From: Cymbomonas tetramitiformis
Taxonomy: Eukaryota > Chlorophyta > Pyramimonadophyceae > Pyramimonadales > Pyramimonadaceae
Reading direction: 5' to 3'
Length of the DNA: 64,000 nt
Assembly: GCA_001247695.2 (NCBI GenBank)
Contig: LGRX02035333.1
Location: 1 to 64,000, forward strand
In this document: in pieces, positions 21,515-31,880 of the stretch
How positions within the stretch are numbered: the stretch's first letter is position 1
Layout of the letters: every line of letters starts with the position of its first letter
Program-made: the position numbers and the translations under genes
The notes under the pieces: generated by a model
Seen by the model: only the letters and a program-made list of their open reading frames with translations
Told to the model about the DNA's origin: nothing
Database searches by the model: none

Positions 21515-21979
21515 TGTGCTCGGGGGCAAGCACAAAAGCCCGAGGCGCAAGAAATGGGCAGAAACCGGCTAAGGGCAAAAACTGTAGTACTTCGTATAAG
21601 AGTAGAGTAGGACCGATCTGAATGTTGACATGTGAGGTGCCTAAAACTACTCGTGCATAGTACAGTATTGTTCTGATAGTGATAGCTACAGCTGAGTTCC
21701 GAATGTATAAGAACTCAAGTGTTGCCAACTTCGGGGAAGACATTTGAACTGAGAAAAGTATCGTACACTTATTATGTTAAGTTAACAGCCGAAACCGCTG
21801 CTTGTATACTGAAAGTATTCACACGAATACAGAAAGCATTCACATGAATACAGAAAGCATATTCCGAATAGCTAGACCGCCGTGGTATCGGAATCATACT
21901 CGTGCGGTCGTATAAGATCTAGTATAGAAAATTTGAGAAAACATGGGAATTGAAGACCTGGAGAGTGTAGCCTCCCACA
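21515..21979 (+). repeat. LTR of family C copy 2
   Basis: It starts TGTGCTCGGGGGCAAGC and ends GCCTCCCACA, about 465 bp. It is clearly related to 61594-62044 but diverged. A TGGCAATTGGATCG primer-site-like segment follows after AAA. Confidence 0.65.
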
Positions 21980-22591
21980 AAATGGCAATTGGATCGTTCT
22001 ATCGCGTCGCTTCTTAAAATTCTGATTGTGTGCACTCTTGCGCCATGCCTTTCGCCTTGTCGTTTATTGTACCGTAATCTAGAATGGTGTCTCGGGCGTT
22101 TGCGTTTCGTTTCGGTGGGTGCGTAATTGCGGGTTTCGGGTACTCCTGAAGCTCCGATATCCGTGGACTTTGTTTCGTGAGAAGAATTTGGTGCGTCCTT
22201 ACGCATAACATGCTTGTAGTTGGCGATTACCGCGATTTAGTTCGCGTGTTATATTTCCGCCCGCAAGTTGGCCCAGCGACGGAAAAGCTTGGATTTTTCG
22301 GCAAATTCGACCCTTCACGGTGGAAGCGCTGCGATTTTTTTTTTAATTGTGCGGCTATTGCTGAGTTGCCTTCTTTTTCTTTTTCTTTATTTTTCTTTGC
22401 GATCTTGGGTGGCCCGGGCTTTTAGCCTTAATCCCCTCTCTGCTCAAGGAATTGCCGCGCCTGGGTCGGTCTAGTCACTCGGGCTCGCGCTCAAGTGGCG
22501 AATTTCTGAGTACGGCGGGTGCTTGGATCGTTTGCACAAGCATACGTGGGCGCCTCCACATAAATTAAATTCATATTGTATTCGGATGGTG

Positions 22592-22990
22592 ATGAGTTTG
22601 TCGGTCAGTCGGGCCGCCGTCCGCGGCCACGAGTCGGGGCCGTCCCGGGGTCGGCTCAGAGGTCTGGTGTCCGGGCGGGATCTCGCCCGTGGGGTCAGGA
22701 TCCGTCGGGTAGTCGTCGCTCCTTGGACTTCTGGGGCGCGACGGGCCGGTCGGATGATCGGGATTGGCGCTCGCGTCGAGCTCAGAGCCAAGGCGGGCGG
22801 CGCGTCGAGAGCGAGCGTGCGCCGACGGGAGCTCGGCTGCCGGCCGCGAGTGCGCATCGTCGTGGCAGGCCCTAGCCGAGGAGGGCTCCCGCAGCGTCGA
22901 GTGCTAGTTCGGAGTCGGACTCGAAGGGGTCTTTCGCAGCGCCAAATGCCATTTCGGAGTCGGAGTCGGATCTCTCTGCGAGAGTTCTGA
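22592..22990 (+). CDS. Arg/Ser-rich ORF of family C copy 2
   Basis: The ORF starts MSLSVSRAAVRG at a position equivalent to the start of the large ORF in copies 1 and 3 (MSVGMSRA...). It is very rich in Arg, Gly and Ser and has no recognised domain. It ends after 132 codons, so it is either a shorter relative or a decayed N-terminus of the same gag-like protein. Confidence 0.3.
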   Translation: MSLSVSRAAVRGHESGPSRGRLRGLVSGRDLARGVRIRRVVVAPWTSGARRAGRMIGIGARVELRAKAGGASRASVRRRELGCRPRVRIVVAGPSRGGLPQRRVLVRSRTRRGLSQRQMPFRSRSRISLREF

Positions 22991-23473
22991 ACCGCCCTCA
23001 GCAGTCCCCTTCTCCATGGTATCCGGCAACATTGCCAATGGTGAGCTCGCTCGCCGGGTCCCAGGATCGGATCCTGTAACGCCGTCCATGGTCTCTCCCG
23101 CAGGCGGGGTGTGAGCGTGAGAACTTCAGTAGTGCCCCAGGGCGCTTGGAGATCTTCCGTGCCGGTGACGACAGGAGTCTCCCGGAGCTCGCACCAGAGG
23201 ACCAATTCCTGGGCCTTGCATCAGAGTTCAGCAGCGCGATTGTCACAACCCTGCCGCCCAACACGGGAGCGTCCGCGAGTCACAGGGCTAGCGTAAGCCG
23301 CGCCTCATCAATCCGCGCCGGAACCGTGTGAACCGGAGAGGATTCGAGCTGCCCCAAGATGAGCGACATCAGCTGCAGCTTGCATTGGCATTTAGCCAAT
23401 ATGAAGTGCATGGACGGTAGATGCAGCACAACAGAGAGCTAGTTCCGCACTAGCGCCCCGCCAGCGTGCAGAC

Positions 23474-23968
23474 ATGCGACGCGCTTGGCTTGCTTGGAAA
23501 GCCAAGGCGGATCATCAATCTGCGCGTCTGCGCAATTTCCGCACGCTGGCATGGAGAGCTGTCGCAGAGCGAGTCGATCAGTTGCAGCGCCTGTTTGACA
23601 GGGGGTGCCAACGTCGAGTCAAGGCTTCTCTCAGGGCTTGGCAGGTGGCGCTTGCCAAAGAGAGAAGTACCTGGTGGGTTGGAGCCCGAAAACCCCGGAT
23701 GACTCAGTTCGTCGAGAGATGTCTCCGAGTGTGGCGTCAACTCCCCAGAGCAGCTAGGAGCGGCTCAGGCTCTCCCCGGGGAACGAAGGCCCGGTCGGAT
23801 TCCGATGAGGAGCCCTTGTGGCAAGATGCCCGCAGAGGTCTGAAGCGCCTAGGGAGGGATCACCCGGTGTCAGGGGTGATGTGGTTCCAGCTGGACGACC
23901 GTGGGCTCTCTCCCACCGACGGGCGCCTACCGTTTGGAGCTCCATCAGAAGTCGATCTCGGAGGCTAA
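23474..23968 (+). CDS. Trp/Arg-rich helical protein fragment in family C copy 2
   Basis: A 164-codon ORF starts MRRAWLAWKAKAD and contains spaced segments LRNFRTLAWRAV, LRAWQVALAKE and LRVWRQLP. The regular W-x(10-35)-W spacing in Arg/Leu helices resembles centrin-binding Sfi1-type repeats, and also the N-terminal region of the family C gag-like ORF (RAWDRAAW, GLRAWRRAAF). Because it lies in a family C copy, the second reading is preferred. The C-terminal half is less protein-like. Confidence 0.35.
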   Translation: MRRAWLAWKAKADHQSARLRNFRTLAWRAVAERVDQLQRLFDRGCQRRVKASLRAWQVALAKERSTWWVGARKPRMTQFVERCLRVWRQLPRAARSGSGSPRGTKARSDSDEEPLWQDARRGLKRLGRDHPVSGVMWFQLDDRGLSPTDGRLPFGAPSEVDLGG

Positions 23969-24356
23969 GGGGTTGATCCGGCAAATGCACGAGGACCCTC
24001 ACAACTCCTTGCTTGGAGAGGTGTAAGTTCTCTGCCTTTGCCATCAACGTCAACAAGCCAGGAGAGATAATGGGTGAGTATCCAGGAGGTTATTAGGAAG
24101 GCCGTCGTGACTGCTGTAGTGCTCTTAGGGTAAGTGGCAACACTAGGAGGTCGTTCAAGGGTCCCAGGAAGTCTCACACGGCACCCGCAGGCTCGACAGC
24201 TTCTGATGGGAACTGGGCAATAACCGGTTCGCTCCCCTCTCATCATCGGAGGAAGAGGATCCCAGGGGGATCCCGGAGCAACGAAACCGGGAGTCGAGCA
24301 GCCGAGCTTACTACATGTATGTCGCGTAGGGGTGGGATGTGTCAATGGATGACATG

Positions 24357-24470
24357 TGTGGTCTATGGTCTATGGTCTATGGTTTGTGTAAACATATATT
24401 TATGGTAATCTTATGTGTGTCATATGTGTATCTTATGTAAGTCTATGGTCTACGGTCTACGGTTTATATA
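24357..24470 (+). repeat. PLV intergenic motif, two copies
   Basis: GGTCTATGGTCTATGG followed by TTTGTGTAAACA occurs at 24360-24392. GTCTATGGTCTACGG and TCTACGGTTTATATAA occur at 24441-24470. The motif recurs throughout the element and nowhere else that I can see. Confidence 0.8.
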
Positions 24471-24472
24471 AA

Positions 24473-25568
24473 TGTCCACTACCCACGCTTAGGTACATCG
24501 CGATGTACCTAACCATACGTGTACGTTTAATGCCGCGGTGAGCCAAATTCTCGACGCGGGGTCGTGTGGCCCATTTCAGCCATTGTCGACATGTCCCTTT
24601 TGGCCCTGAAACATTTGGTTTATGGTATTTAGCTCAATACGATAGTCTAGACAGGTCATCAATGTTGACAATTTCCAGAAAATGTACATTTTCAAAACTC
24701 CGAAAATCTTAGGTACATCCCTTAGGTACATCGCGTTTGATGCATGTGTACGACCGCTAAATGATGAACATCGACACATATTTGTTACAATGGCATTTAA
24801 CACCCCTTAGGGCAGTTGCGATTTCAGGGGTTTGCACTTAAACACTCAAGCACTCCTTCACTCAACACGCCTTTGTAGGTACCTATAACTGATCCCACAG
24901 TATGTGCATTCACGAAAATCGATATTTCGCCTTAGGGTTTCGCACGTACGTGTGAACGATATTCATCAGGTGGGGTTAGAGGCTTGTATGGAAATTGTTT
25001 TAACACATCTCATAATGAAGGCTCTTGTCAATTATTAGCATAATATGCCACTTACTAGTCCGATTTTGGCTGGGCTAATCCACTTGCGCCTACTCGTTCA
25101 ATATGTATATTCATATTATAGAAATAGTCCTGTATCCCTTAATATCTCGATCGCAATTGCCTTCTGGCATCACTGACATTTGCCCTCTGCACTCTCAGCA
25201 ACTCCTCTTGAGTATGCTCAGCATTCGTGTGGATGCGCGTCCTCTTGGGGGCATGTGCCATCCCTTTCCATAGCAGAGAGAAAAATGCCGAGCTTGCCGA
25301 ATATGACGGGGAAAACATTCATTTTGACCTGTTTTTTTTTTGTTTTCTTCAAAAGAGTGATTTTGACTGCATCAGAGCGTATATTGTACGGATCGGATAC
25401 GAATGTTGGATCATAATATCGATAGAAGAGGGTGTCTATTGGTTAATTGTCTCTACAAGGGGCACAAAACGTCGGATTTGGGCCTTGATTTGATCTGTAC
25501 GGCTTAGGTACATCGTTATGTACCTAAGGCCCTTGGGTACATCCCCATGTACCGAAGGGTAGTGGACA
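24473..25568. mobile_element. non-autonomous DNA transposon (MITE-like), 1.1 kb
   Basis: The ends are inverted: TGTCCACTACCC at 24473 and GGGTAGTGGACA ending at 25568. Inside each end lies a TTAGGTACATCG/CGATGTACCTAA palindrome. The flanks read TAAA on both sides, a 4-bp target duplication. The uninterrupted version TTTATATAAAGATATTTTTA exists at 25653-25673. There is no coding capacity. The superfamily is not determined. Confidence 0.75.
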
Positions 25569-25619
25569 TAAAGATATTTTTAGTATATTTTATGTATGTC
25601 TTATGTGTGTCATATGTGT

Positions 25620-25760
25620 ATCTTATGTAAGTCTATGGTCTACGGTCTACGGTTTATATAAAGATATTTTTATGTATATTTTATGTATGTCTTATGCTTG
25701 ATATATGCTTGATATATGCGAGTCTACAGTCTACGGTCTACGGTTTACATAAACATATTT
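25620..25760 (+). repeat. PLV intergenic motif, two copies before the methyltransferase
   Basis: GTCTATGGTCTACGGTCTAC with GGTTTATATAAAG lies at 25632-25665, and GTCTACAGTCTACGGTCTAC with GGTTTACATAAACA at 25724-25757, both embedded in AT-rich TTATGTATGTC repeats. Confidence 0.8.
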
Positions 25761-25839
25761 CTTGTATATTTATGTATATCATATTGTCGATCTACTGATG
25801 TAAACACCACTAAGTCATTTTTATTTCTTTTCGTATCTT

Positions 25840-26571
25840 ATGATGACCCAGTTATTCCACGCAGACTGTTTCGATGTATTCTCAAATATCGACACACACT
25901 CGGTTGATTTAGTGATACTTGATCTCCCATATAATCAAACAGCTTGTGAGTTCGATAAAAATAAAATAGACTTAGATAAGTTATGGAAAGAATTAAAAAG
26001 AATCGGAAAACCCAAAGCTGCGTACATATTCTTTTGCACGACACATTTCGGTCATGAACTAATATCAAGTAATAAACCATATTTCCGACGTGATCTTTGT
26101 TACGTTAAGTCCATGTCGACTCTCTTTTATCACGCAAATTATCAAGAGCTAAGAGCACACGAAATGATCTACATATTTGCAAAAGGTCGGACTACATATA
26201 ATCCTCAAAAGACTGACGGCCAACCTTATACACGTGTTCCCGGCCGACGCACAGAACTCTACGCACGACAATCACCGAGAGTAAATACCCAAAACACAGA
26301 TGGAAAACGATTTCCTCGATCTGTTATACATATTGACAAAAGTAATTACAAGTCTACACACCCGACAGCAAAGCCATATGATATCATGCAATACATAATA
26401 AGAACTTATTCAAATGAAAATGATACAATATTATACCCTTTTATGGGTACTGGGAGTTCAGCTCAAGTCTGTTTAGACAATTCACGCAGATATATAGGGA
26501 TTGAAAAAGATCATAAATATTATCAGATAACAAAAGAAATAACTGAAAGCTGGCAAGTTATTATGCAATGA
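25840..26571 (+). CDS. adenine-type DNA methyltransferase (DLPY motif)
   Basis: The 243-residue protein transfers a methyl group from S-adenosylmethionine to an exocyclic amino group of DNA. Motif IV is DLPYNQ (residues about 28-33, the DPPY variant with Leu). HPTAKP (about 178-183) is the usual target-side motif, and PFMGTGSSAQVCL with YIGIEKD is the SAM-binding motif I region at about 202-225. The order IV then I indicates a beta-type (circularly permuted) enzyme. The length suits a stand-alone viral methyltransferase. The ATG at 25840 is followed by a second ATG at 25843. No frameshift is seen, so it may be active. Such enzymes occur in polinton-like and giant viruses, where they mark or protect viral DNA. 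The upstream sequence holds the element's intergenic motif. Confidence 0.85.
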   Translation: MMTQLFHADCFDVFSNIDTHSVDLVILDLPYNQTACEFDKNKIDLDKLWKELKRIGKPKAAYIFFCTTHFGHELISSNKPYFRRDLCYVKSMSTLFYHANYQELRAHEMIYIFAKGRTTYNPQKTDGQPYTRVPGRRTELYARQSPRVNTQNTDGKRFPRSVIHIDKSNYKSTHPTAKPYDIMQYIIRTYSNENDTILYPFMGTGSSAQVCLDNSRRYIGIEKDHKYYQITKEITESWQVIMQ

Positions 26572-26639
26572 TCTATGTAATAATATGTGAAGTGCTTTAT
26601 GATATAATAATATCATGCATCATATTATCACTTTACAGG

Positions 26640-26735
26640 TATGCTCGGGTGTTTGTGTGACTTTGAATGTTCGGATGCTCGGGTGCTTGGGTGCTTGGGT
26701 GCACAGGTGCACTTCGGGTGTTCGGATGCTCGGTC
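26640..26735 (+). repeat. short GTTCGGATGCTCGGGTGCTTGG repeats
   Basis: Units of 8-10 bp (GTGTTCGGATG, CTCGGGTGCTTGGGTGC) are repeated. Related CTCGGATGTTCGGATG occurs at 26839-26858. It lies 3' of the minus-strand ORFs. Confidence 0.6.
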
Positions 26736-26873
26736 AGGCAAGACAAATAAACCAAGATAAACACAAGAAGTTTCACTGAACAGACTAAAAACACATATTA
26801 AAAGTGAAAAAGTACCAAAACATATTAAGTAGGCTCTTGGGCTCTCGGATGTTCGGATGTCCACACTCGGATT

Positions 26874-27467
26874 CTAACCATATCTAGACTCAGCACGAAA
26901 CTCTGCACGAGCATCCAGGGTTGCTGCCAAGCATACAAAAAGCCCTGCAGGAGTAATTTGAATATGGCCCTTGCTAAGCAGCTTATCATACAAAGCTACT
27001 TTTAATGCGTCGTCAGGGGCCATAGGAGATGCGGATGTTGCTTTGAGCACAGACTGAGATTCGAGTGTCGATACGGCCTCACGACTGAGCACTTTGAGCC
27101 GTGCTACTTCAGACTCTGCCGTCGCATCCCCACGCGTGCGAATTGCTGCAACCTCAGCGGTCAAAAAAGCCACCGGTTCTTCAAACTCCTTTCTCGCATG
27201 AGCCAACTCTCCGCGGAGAGCCTGCACCTCGGATGCCGTACGACCAGCGGAACCTTGTCTTTGCGGTCCCCCCTGCACCTCTACCTCGCTTATTGCACGA
27301 AAAAGTTCATCTTTTGCAGCGGTCACAGCCTCAATCAGTTCCTTTCGAAAGTCGCGACGTACGTTGCTGCCAAGGTTGCGGATCCTGCTGTTCAGGTCGT
27401 CCACGTGCCACCAAAAGTGACCAGAGAGACTCTCCACGGTCAGCGGTTCTTCGCTTTCGTCGCTCAT
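26874..27467 (-). CDS. coiled-coil protein of unknown function
   Basis: The ORF has 197 codons starting MSDESEEPLTVESL. A region at residues about 20-130 is rich in Glu, Lys, Arg and Ala with heptad-like spacing (for example ELRGEL and RKEFEE-type stretches), so a coiled coil is likely. Composition is more GC-rich than the neighbouring viral genes. It may be the second exon of the ORF at 27692-28366. A plausible donor and acceptor flank the interval, but the phases do not match with the sites I tried, so it is left separate. Function is unknown. Confidence 0.45.
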   Translation of the reverse strand: MSDESEEPLTVESLSGHFWWHVDDLNSRIRNLGSNVRRDFRKELIEAVTAAKDELFRAISEVEVQGGPQRQGSAGRTASEVQALRGELAHARKEFEEPVAFLTAEVAAIRTRGDATAESEVARLKVLSREAVSTLESQSVLKATSASPMAPDDALKVALYDKLLSKGHIQITPAGLFVCLAATLDARAEFRAESRYG

Positions 27468-27469
27468 AT

Positions 27470-27691
27470 CTGCACGCCAAGCACACGATGCGAAATAACT
27501 GAGACTTCGCTCAGTAGAAAAAGTGAACATGCGAAATAACTGAACTGAACATGCGAAATAACTGAACTGAACATGCGAAATAACTGAAGTGCGAAGCGAA
27601 GCACGCTGGTATGAGAAAGCGGGAACGCTGAAATGCGAAAGTGCAAACTGAAGATGCGAAAGTACGAACTGAAAATGCGGAAGCGACATAC
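27470..27691 (-). repeat. GCGAAATAACTGAAC tandem repeats
   Basis: About 17-bp units ATGCGAAATAACTGAACTGA, in degenerate forms, lie between the two minus-strand ORFs. They may be an intron or a spacer. Confidence 0.6.
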
Positions 27692-28366
27692 CTTAAATGA
27701 AGTCTTGGGAAGCTTCGCTGGACGTTGTCCAAGTCCAATAAGCTCGGCTGTACGCTCCACAGCACTTTTCTGAGCTGCTGGCAGAGAAGCTTCCGCATCC
27801 ATTAGGTTTGGGATAGGTTGAGACTCTACGACCGGAAGTAAAGGTGCAGTGGGCACTGGGACGCCTTGAACTGGAGCTGCTGGCGAATCATACTTAGCTA
27901 AGAGAGCTAGTAGCTCCTCCTTAGTCAACTGAGATGTGACAGTTTTTTTCTGCTCTTCTCGCACGTTTTTTTCAGTGATGCGACGAGACCCAACAAGGTA
28001 CTTCCCTTCTAAGTTAGTTCTCCATTCGTACTCAGTTTCCTTAGATTCTGTATCGCAGCTATGGTAAACTTGAACCCATAACTCCTCAGTCTCTGACAAC
28101 TGACCAACGGCTGCACACTCTACTGCTTTGACAATAGAAATCTTGCACCCTCGTCGCTCGCTTTCCAGCAAAATTCGCCTTTTACCCTTCTTACAAATTT
28201 CCTTTTTCAGGTAAGCCCTTTCGCTAGTAGACGACCCTTGACCTTCGAATGTGGGCTCAGGCACGTCGTGTCGAACTATGTTTGTTGTCGCGTCAACCAG
28301 ATCAGGTTCAGCCTCAGCGAGCTCAAATGCTTCCTCGTAGTAATCAATGCACTGTGATTCTGCCAT
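27692..28366 (-). CDS. protein of unknown function, acidic N-terminus
   Basis: The ORF starts MAESQCIDYYEEAFELAE at the ATG complement 28364-28366. Codons run to a strong donor-like TTTAAG/GTATGT at 27691. Without splicing the frame runs on to 27464 through repeat-encoded sequence that does not look like protein, which supports a splice here. Residues about 60-140 are mixed alpha/beta in character with Cys and Trp. A Pro/Val-rich linker follows at about 170-190. No family is recognised. It lies between two PLV genes but is more GC-rich, so it may be cargo or a later insertion. Confidence 0.4.
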
Positions 28367-28469
28367 GGTACTTTTACGAAAAGAATGATACAATGATATG
28401 ATATATCTGAACAACAGTGACGTGCGAAAGCAGGGATCGATACCTGTTGACGGCTGCAACGTTTATTCA

Positions 28470-29157
28470 GGGGCTGTATTTTATTCAGGGTCTTTAAATT
28501 AATTACTGTTCATGTGATCGCACGTTATGCCAAGTGTACTGATTAGATAGTATCAGATATATGTGACAAGTTCCTGCCAGCTGTCTCGAAAGCACTGGCG
28601 ACTTAGGCTCAATGTAACGACTGACTTTCAAAAATATGCATAACGTTACGTATATAAATCAGTCATAGTCTTTTCTACGTTACCTGGCTTCAAAAAAGAC
28701 TATGACATTTTTATATAAACTGGTCATAGTCTTTTTTACGTTACCTTGCTTCAAAAAAGACTATGACATTTTTATATAAACTGGTCATAGTCTTTTTAGC
28801 GGGTCATGCCTTTAAAAAAGTCTATGACGCGTTTATACGCGAATTCACTGGAACTCTATGACGTAATAACTTCGAAAGCGTTCCTGCGTCCGAGGAGCAT
28901 TTGAAATTATACACAAATTCCGCACAGACCTTCGATATTATTTGATCGAACGATTACAAAATACTTTAATCTGAAACCGTCGACCCACGACCCACGACCC
29001 ACTGTCCAGGGGGTCTGCGATCTGAAATCGGGCCCTGTAGAAATGCGTTTTTTGGCTTTTTCAGACTCAGAAAATATTCTTTAGACCCACTTCGCGTCAT
29101 GTGTTCATCGATTAATATCTAACGCACACTGTGAAGTGGTTCGAGAGTGATAACGCA
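28470..29157. other. upstream region of the polymerase gene with hairpin array
   Basis: No ORF is present. The region contains the hairpin array at 28640-28830 and a short run CGACCCACGACCCACGACCC near 28981. The rest is unremarkable AT-rich sequence. Confidence 0.5.
28640..28830. repeat. three tandem hairpin units of about 73 bp
   Basis: Each unit has GTCATAGTCTTTT, then about 20 bases, then AAAAGACTATGAC, an inverted repeat with a stem of about 12-13 bp. Units start near 28664, 28727 and 28785; the third is more diverged. The array lies 380-560 bp upstream of the polymerase start. It could be an origin, a transcription terminator or a protein-binding array. Confidence 0.8.
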
Positions 29158-29176
29158 AATAATCCACTTAAAGACT
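29158..29176 (+). promoter_or_regulatory. candidate PLV promoter motif
   Basis: AAATAATCCACTTAAAGAC lies 30 bp before the ATG at 29206. The same motif precedes the genes at 58333 and 60966. Confidence 0.6.
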
Positions 29177-29205
29177 CGATATCTAACGAGTATAATAATA
29201 CAAAC

Positions 29206-30276
29206 ATGCCTAAGTTAACAAATATCACTAACATCGAATTCTACGATCAAGAGAAGGTTGAGAAGCTCATATATGAAGGAAAAATTTCAGATTTCACTTT
29301 CTCTATCTCTAGGGATGAATCGATAACGACAAATTCAATGAAACAAATGAAACATTTACTTTTGAAGCTTGAAAACTCAAACGATGGAAAGGTAGAGGTC
29401 AAATACAAACCATCTCGATGTGGTCGCTATTATGCTCAAACCGACATCTCAACCTACCAAGGTATGCCTCGAGAAATAAGAGCATATCTTGCCAAAGACA
29501 TTTATCATAACATCGATATCAAGAATTGTGCATACACCATCGTCAAGATATTGTGTGGTGATGCTTCAACACCAAACTTGGATGAATATTTGAAAGATCG
29601 AGAGTCGATTATAGAAAACCTTATGAAAGCCTACAATTGTGACAAGGATTTGACCAAGAACCTATTTACCGCAAAGCTTTTTGGTCAAATACAATCGACT
29701 TGGCATGAAAAGAATAATGTTCCTAAAAACGATATAAAAAATACCTTTGGAGCAAAGCTTTCTCATGAACTTAAGTACACGATATTGCCTCGTCTAAACG
29801 TCTCTTCGGGTAGTGAGTTGTCTAGACTTGTATTCTCAAAGGAATGTGAAATCTTAATGGTCATCAAAAAACACTTGGAGGACAAGGGGCATGATATAGG
29901 GTCATTAATATTTGATGGAGTATTGCTTCGAAAATCTGAGGAGAATATTGACGATATTATTTACTCGTGTGAGAAAGCAATTGTTGAACACTTCGGTGTT
30001 GAATACTCAAGAATCAAACTCATTGTTAAACCTTTTGAGGAGTGTAGTGATCTTGAGGCGAAATTGGAAAAGGCATGGTCAAATAGGGACACCGCCATGC
30101 CGACAACAATAATTCCGATGATCGATAAAGATGCCGCTCATGTCTTTTTGAGATATCACAAAGACAAATTGAAGTTTTGTGAGGACACCTTCTATATCTA
30201 CGATGAAGGTGTATGGTACAAGGATGACACGTATCATTCAAGATTGTTTAAATTATGTGATGGAATTGAGGAGGAG
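29206..30276 (+). pseudogene. TV-Pol-type DNA polymerase-helicase, N-terminal half, disrupted
   Basis: The ATG at 29206 follows the promoter-like motif; an open GTG frame begins at 29131 but is less likely. The polymerase region has GRYYAQTDISTYQGMPREIR (residues about 73-92) and DIYHNIDIKNC, where the Asp residues fit the first catalytic aspartate motif of the family A-related TV-Pol group. LIFDGVLL (about residue 235) fits the second catalytic Asp motif. In PLVs and virophages this domain is fused to a superfamily 3 helicase and replicates the viral DNA. The gene is cut at 30276 by the LTR element with target duplication AGGAG. The reading frame resumes in register at 56025. The listed ORF end at 30282 lies inside the LTR. 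Confidence 0.75.
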
Positions 30277-30642
30277 TCTTAGGGCTAGATAAGCGAGCCC
30301 TCAATATATCATATAAAATACAAGTAAACGCTGCGTTATAGAACAGTAACACAAGCGTAAGATAATAGCGGGGGATGAGTGCAGAACTTCTATGTCTGAA
30401 GATACTGCTGAAGCACAACGCTTCCTCATCTATACCATATGTCTCCCATCGCATAGATGGTACCGCCATTGGGTTGTGAACCCGAGACATTGGTTGAACG
30501 ACCAGTATCGTCAGAACGAATAATACGTTCGCCCCATAATACTGCGCATGCTTGTTCCGCACATGCTTAAAGCAAAGATGGTTCTTGTTTGTTACTTCAA
30601 GATGTATCTTGCTTTGCCATCTTCGAGTTCGACGTACGAACT
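30277..30642 (-). repeat. 3' LTR, first part (before the CACTA insertion)
   Basis: It matches 55435-55804. The last three bases, ACT, are the target site duplicated by the CACTA element. Confidence 0.85.
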
Positions 30643-30669
30643 CCCTACAAATTATTGCCCCATTCATCC

Positions 30670-31800
30670 GTGTGGATTTGCATATGGACAGCGTATGGAC
30701 ATCGCAAGGACCCATATGGACAACCGTATGGACGGTCTGGACAGATTTCTGGCGAAACCTTGATGCATATGTAAGAACCATACGGACGACGCGTAATTGT
30801 GGTGTCCATATGAAAATGTCCCATGGACACCGTAAGGATTTCGTATGGACACCGTATGGACGGCCGTATGGACACCGTATGGACAGAACACATGTCCACA
30901 TGGTGTCCATACGCATGGACAGAGGCACTATCCAACCGCACGACAGCGCAGGGACACCGTATGGAAACCCGTATGGATAGCATATGGGCGTCGTAACCGG
31001 ACGTGCGGACAACGTATGGACTACCGTAAGGACAGCGTATGGATAGCGTATGAACATCACAGTCGCACGTGCGGACACCGTATGTAATGCCGCAAGGACG
31101 GCATATGGACGGCGCATGGACATCGTAAACGTGCGTGCGGATGGCATATGGACTCCCATAAGGACAACGTATGGACGTCGCATGGACATCGTAACCGGAC
31201 GTGCGGACAACGTATGGACAACCGTAAGGACAGCGTATGGATAGCGCATGGACCTCATAATCGCACGTGCGGACACCGTATGTAATCCCGTAAGGACGGC
31301 ATATGGACGACGCATGGACATCGTAAACGTGCGTGCGGACGGTATATGGACTCCCATATGGACAACGTATGGACGACGCATGGACATCATAATCGCACGT
31401 ACGGACATCGTATGGACCACCGTAAGGACAGCGTATGGATAGCGCATGGACATTATAATCGCACGTGCGGACACCGTATGTAAATCCGTAAGGATGGCAT
31501 ATGGACGACGCATGGACATCGTAAACGTGCGTGCGGACGGCATATGTACTCCCATATGGACAACGTATGGACGACGCATGTACATCATAATCACACGTAC
31601 GGACACCGTGTAGACTACCGTATGGACATCGTAAACGTGCGTGCGGACGGCATATGGACACCCATAAGGACGGTCAATAATAGATAGTCCACACGCATGG
31701 ACATCGGTGTCCGTACGTGTGGATAGCTTGTGTTTATAGATATCAATGCGTATGGACGATGCAGTCCACGCGTACGGACATCGGTGTCCGTGCGCGTGGA
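30670..31800. repeat. left subterminal repeat array of the CACTA element
   Basis: Dozens of CGTATGGAC, CGCATGGAC, CGTAAGGAC and CGTGCGGAC units occur, roughly every 12-25 bp, organised in part into larger units of about 180-190 bp (near 31060-31590). The minus-strand frames they open, of up to 452 codons, are repeat artefacts. Confidence 0.9.
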
Positions 31801-31880
31801 TAGCTTGTGATACACAAAATATTTACAAGGTACAGGGATACACAAAATATTTACAAAATGTTTACAAAATGTTTTCTAGC

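Larger units (their letters stand above)
21515..24340 (+). mobile_element. LTR retrotransposon family C, copy 2, diverged and truncated
   Basis: The plus-strand copy has an LTR at 21515-21979, a leader alignable by eye to 62045-63000 (for example CCTTTCGCC and CGGGTTTCGGGTACTCCTGAAGCTCCGAT-like blocks), and Arg-rich ORFs. No second LTR follows. The sequence gives way near 24340 to the intergenic repeats of the PLV-like element. The right boundary is therefore approximate. Confidence 0.6.

Noticed and set aside
22471..23205. 244-codon minus-strand ORF
   Set aside because: GC-rich shadow of the Arg-rich plus-strand ORF in family C copy 2; no motif.
26636..28449. DNA transposon bounded by ACAGGTAT/ATACCTGT
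   Set aside because: The inverted ends are only 8 bp and the flanks show no target duplication, so the boundary is likely chance.
30248..31661. Open minus-strand frames of 338 and 452 codons
   Set aside because: They consist entirely of the CGTATGGAC repeat translated in two frames, and part overlaps the LTR. They are not protein-like and have no splice or start context.
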